From Nostoc sp. C052 (GTDB lineage Bacteria; Cyanobacteriota; Cyanobacteriia; Cyanobacteriales; Nostocaceae): a stretch of 64,000 nucleotides of DNA. Below, in pieces: positions 62,656-64,000 of this stretch. The notes beneath the pieces are model-generated. The model was not told where the DNA came from. It did not search any database and saw nothing but the letters and a program-made list of their open reading frames with translations. The stretch lies in the NCBI RefSeq assembly GCF_013393905.1, contig NZ_CP040272.1, positions 2,046,001 to 2,110,000 on the forward strand, given 5' to 3'. Every line of letters starts with the position of its first letter. Position 1 is the first letter of the stretch. The position numbers and the translations under genes are program-made.

Positions 62656-64000
62656 TCACTCTGCACCTTCAATTGGTGCAAAACCTTGGCGCTGAATATT
62701 TTCTGTAACTGCGCGTGGTTCCAAAAATTGCAGCAGATAATCAGGGCCACCTGCTTTAGAACCTACTCCAGAAAGTTTAAATCCACCAAAGGGTTGCCGT
62801 CCAACGATCGCTCCGGTAATATTGCGGTTAATGTACAAATTCCCAACTTCAAATTCTGTCTGCGCCTGCTGAATGTGCGAAGGTGTTCGAGAATAAAGTC
62901 CGCCAGTTAAGGCGTAGTTTGTACCGTTGGCGACTGCTAACGCTTCCTGGAAATCTTTTACCCGAATTACCGCTAGCACAGGGCCAAAAATTTCTTGCTG
63001 GGAAATTACCGCATTTGGCGATACTTCACTAAAGATGACTGGCCCGATAAAATATCCTTGTTCAGGTGATGGTAATTCCAATGCTAGTTGTGCTTCTGCC
63101 TTACCCTTCTCAATATACTCGCGGATGCGATCGCGCGCATTAGCATCAATTACTGGCCCAACTTGGGTACTCGGTAATTCTGCTTCCCCAATATTTAAGG
63201 ATTTCGTCGCTTCCACCAATCGCTGCACAAAGGCATCATAAATCGGTTGCAGTACAATCACCCTAGAGGCGGCAGAACATTTTTGGCCACTGTAACCAAA
63301 TGCCGATTGCACCACTCCCACAACAGCCTGGTCTAAATCAGCACTCTCATCGACAATAATGGCATTCTTGCCGCCCATTTCTGCAATCACCCGTTTCATG
63401 TGCTTTTGTCCGGGTTTCAGTGTTGCCGCTTCTGCGTAAATTCTACAGCCTACTTCTTGGGAACCTGTAAAAGCAATCACGTGAGTATCTGGATGATTTA
63501 CCAAATAAGCACCGACTTGGGAACCCTTGCCAGGTACGTATTGAAATACACCTTTAGGAAAACCAGCATCGATCAAAATTTCTGTGAGTTTTGCCGTAAT
63601 GACAGAAGATGTTTCCGCAGGTTTGAGGAGAGTGCAATTGCCTGAAACTAAAGCTGCAACAGTCATTCCACAAGCGATCGCTAGCGGAAAATTCCAAGGA
63701 GAAATCACGACAGCAATACCGCGTGGCTGGTAAATATAACGATTGGTTTCACCAGGTATGTCATAATTCACACCTTCATCTAAACGTTCTATCTCATCAG
63801 CGTAGTACCGACAAAAGTCTATCGCTTCCGAAACCTCTCCATCAGCTTCCTTAACTGGTTTACCAACTTCCAAAACTATCCAAGCTGAAAGTTCGGCGCG
63901 GCGGAGTTCCATCAAATCACCCGCTTTCCGCAAAATATCAGCGCGTTGTTTGGCTGGCGTTTTCTTCCACCCAGGAAACGCCGCTTTCGCAGCTTGCATC
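62656..64000 (-). CDS. putA: L-glutamate gamma-semialdehyde dehydrogenase (PutA C-terminal part), incomplete at window edge
   Basis: At least 447 codons of an aldehyde dehydrogenase running off the right edge, so the N-terminal part is missing. Visible: VISPWNFPLAIACGMTVAAL, VIAFTGSQEVGCRIYAEA, the catalytic-Glu motif IAEMGGKNAIIVDESADL and catalytic Cys in YSGQKCSAASRV. The C-terminus GRQPFGGFKLSGVGSKAGGP fits the P5C dehydrogenase branch. In cyanobacteria this is often the second half of a bifunctional proline oxidase (PutA), which converts proline to glutamate. The start is outside, so full architecture cannot be judged. Confidence 0.88.
   Translation of the reverse strand, partial: MQAAKAAFPGWKKTPAKQRADILRKAGDLMELRRAELSAWIVLEVGKPVKEADGEVSEAIDFCRYYADEIERLDEGVNYDIPGETNRYIYQPRGIAVVISPWNFPLAIACGMTVAALVSGNCTLLKPAETSSVITAKLTEILIDAGFPKGVFQYVPGKGSQVGAYLVNHPDTHVIAFTGSQEVGCRIYAEAATLKPGQKHMKRVIAEMGGKNAIIVDESADLDQAVVGVVQSAFGYSGQKCSAASRVIVLQPIYDAFVQRLVEATKSLNIGEAELPSTQVGPVIDANARDRIREYIEKGKAEAQLALELPSPEQGYFIGPVIFSEVSPNAVISQQEIFGPVLAVIRVKDFQEALAVANGTNYALTGGLYSRTPSHIQQAQTEFEVGNLYINRNITGAIVGRQPFGGFKLSGVGSKAGGPDYLLQFLEPRAVTENIQRQGFAPIEGAE

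Overview
The window comes from a filamentous, probably heterocystous (Nostocales) cyanobacterium. The basis is the abundant HIP1 octamer GCGATCGC, heptanucleotide tandem repeats, low to medium GC, and the protein families present (HpnP/HpnJ/HpnK/HpnI hopanoid enzymes, cyanobacterial CHAT-TPR proteins, type V-K transposon proteins). No rRNA or tRNA gene was recognised.

Region 1 (1-11.5 kb) is a defence-rich accessory region. It holds an Xre regulator, a complete type I restriction-modification operon (hsdM-hsdS-hsdR) and a 1248-residue CHAT-protease/NTPase/TPR protein. Region 2 (11.5-16.74 kb) is a Tn7-like transposition module on the minus strand, TnsA-TnsB fusion then TnsC then TniQ. It ends at 16738 in an array of four TnsB-type sites. 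Its far end was not found, so region 1 may be its cargo.

Region 3 (16.74-29.02 kb) is the main discovery: an RNA-guided type V-K CRISPR-associated transposon (CAST) closely resembling ShCAST. Its left end (28815-29024, terminus TGTACA), tnsB-tnsC-tniQ, cargo, MerR-type regulator (CvkR) with its operator, cas12k, tracrRNA, a decayed mini-CRISPR array and a short homing crRNA are all present. The homing spacer reads as part of a tRNA-Val(GAC) gene. The element has been silenced step by step. An IS982-family element (961 bp, 7-bp duplication) splits cas12k, and removing it restores a 637-aa frame. An IS630-family element (TA target) splits the Z1 gene of the cargo DNA methyltransferase/Z1 module, and removing it restores a 675-aa frame. 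The right-end terminus is missing, replaced by the end of the Tn7-like element of region 2. Just outside the left end lie a TniQ C-terminal remnant, inverted repeats and a broken IS4-like transposase, so at least three Tn7-like elements have accumulated here.

Region 4 (30-64 kb) looks like ordinary chromosome. It contains a TerB-like protein; a sulfatase, its formylglycine-generating enzyme and a BASS-type transporter; a histone-deacetylase-family hydrolase; a cyclic-peptide-type ABC exporter; a hopanoid side-chain/methylation cluster (hpnP, hpnJ, a ferritin-like gene, hpnK, hpnI); a type I secretion set (HlyD adaptor, ABC exporter with cyclic-nucleotide-like and degenerate C39 domains, PpiC isomerase, secreted PPC-domain protein); a phosphodiester-glycosidase-like protein; a DhaM-HPr-EI fusion; a BtuF-like protein; a GAF/PAS histidine kinase; a GNAT acetyltransferase; and, running off the right edge, a glutamate-semialdehyde dehydrogenase (PutA type). 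Dispersed repeats, hairpins and one IS4-derived mini-element lie between these genes.
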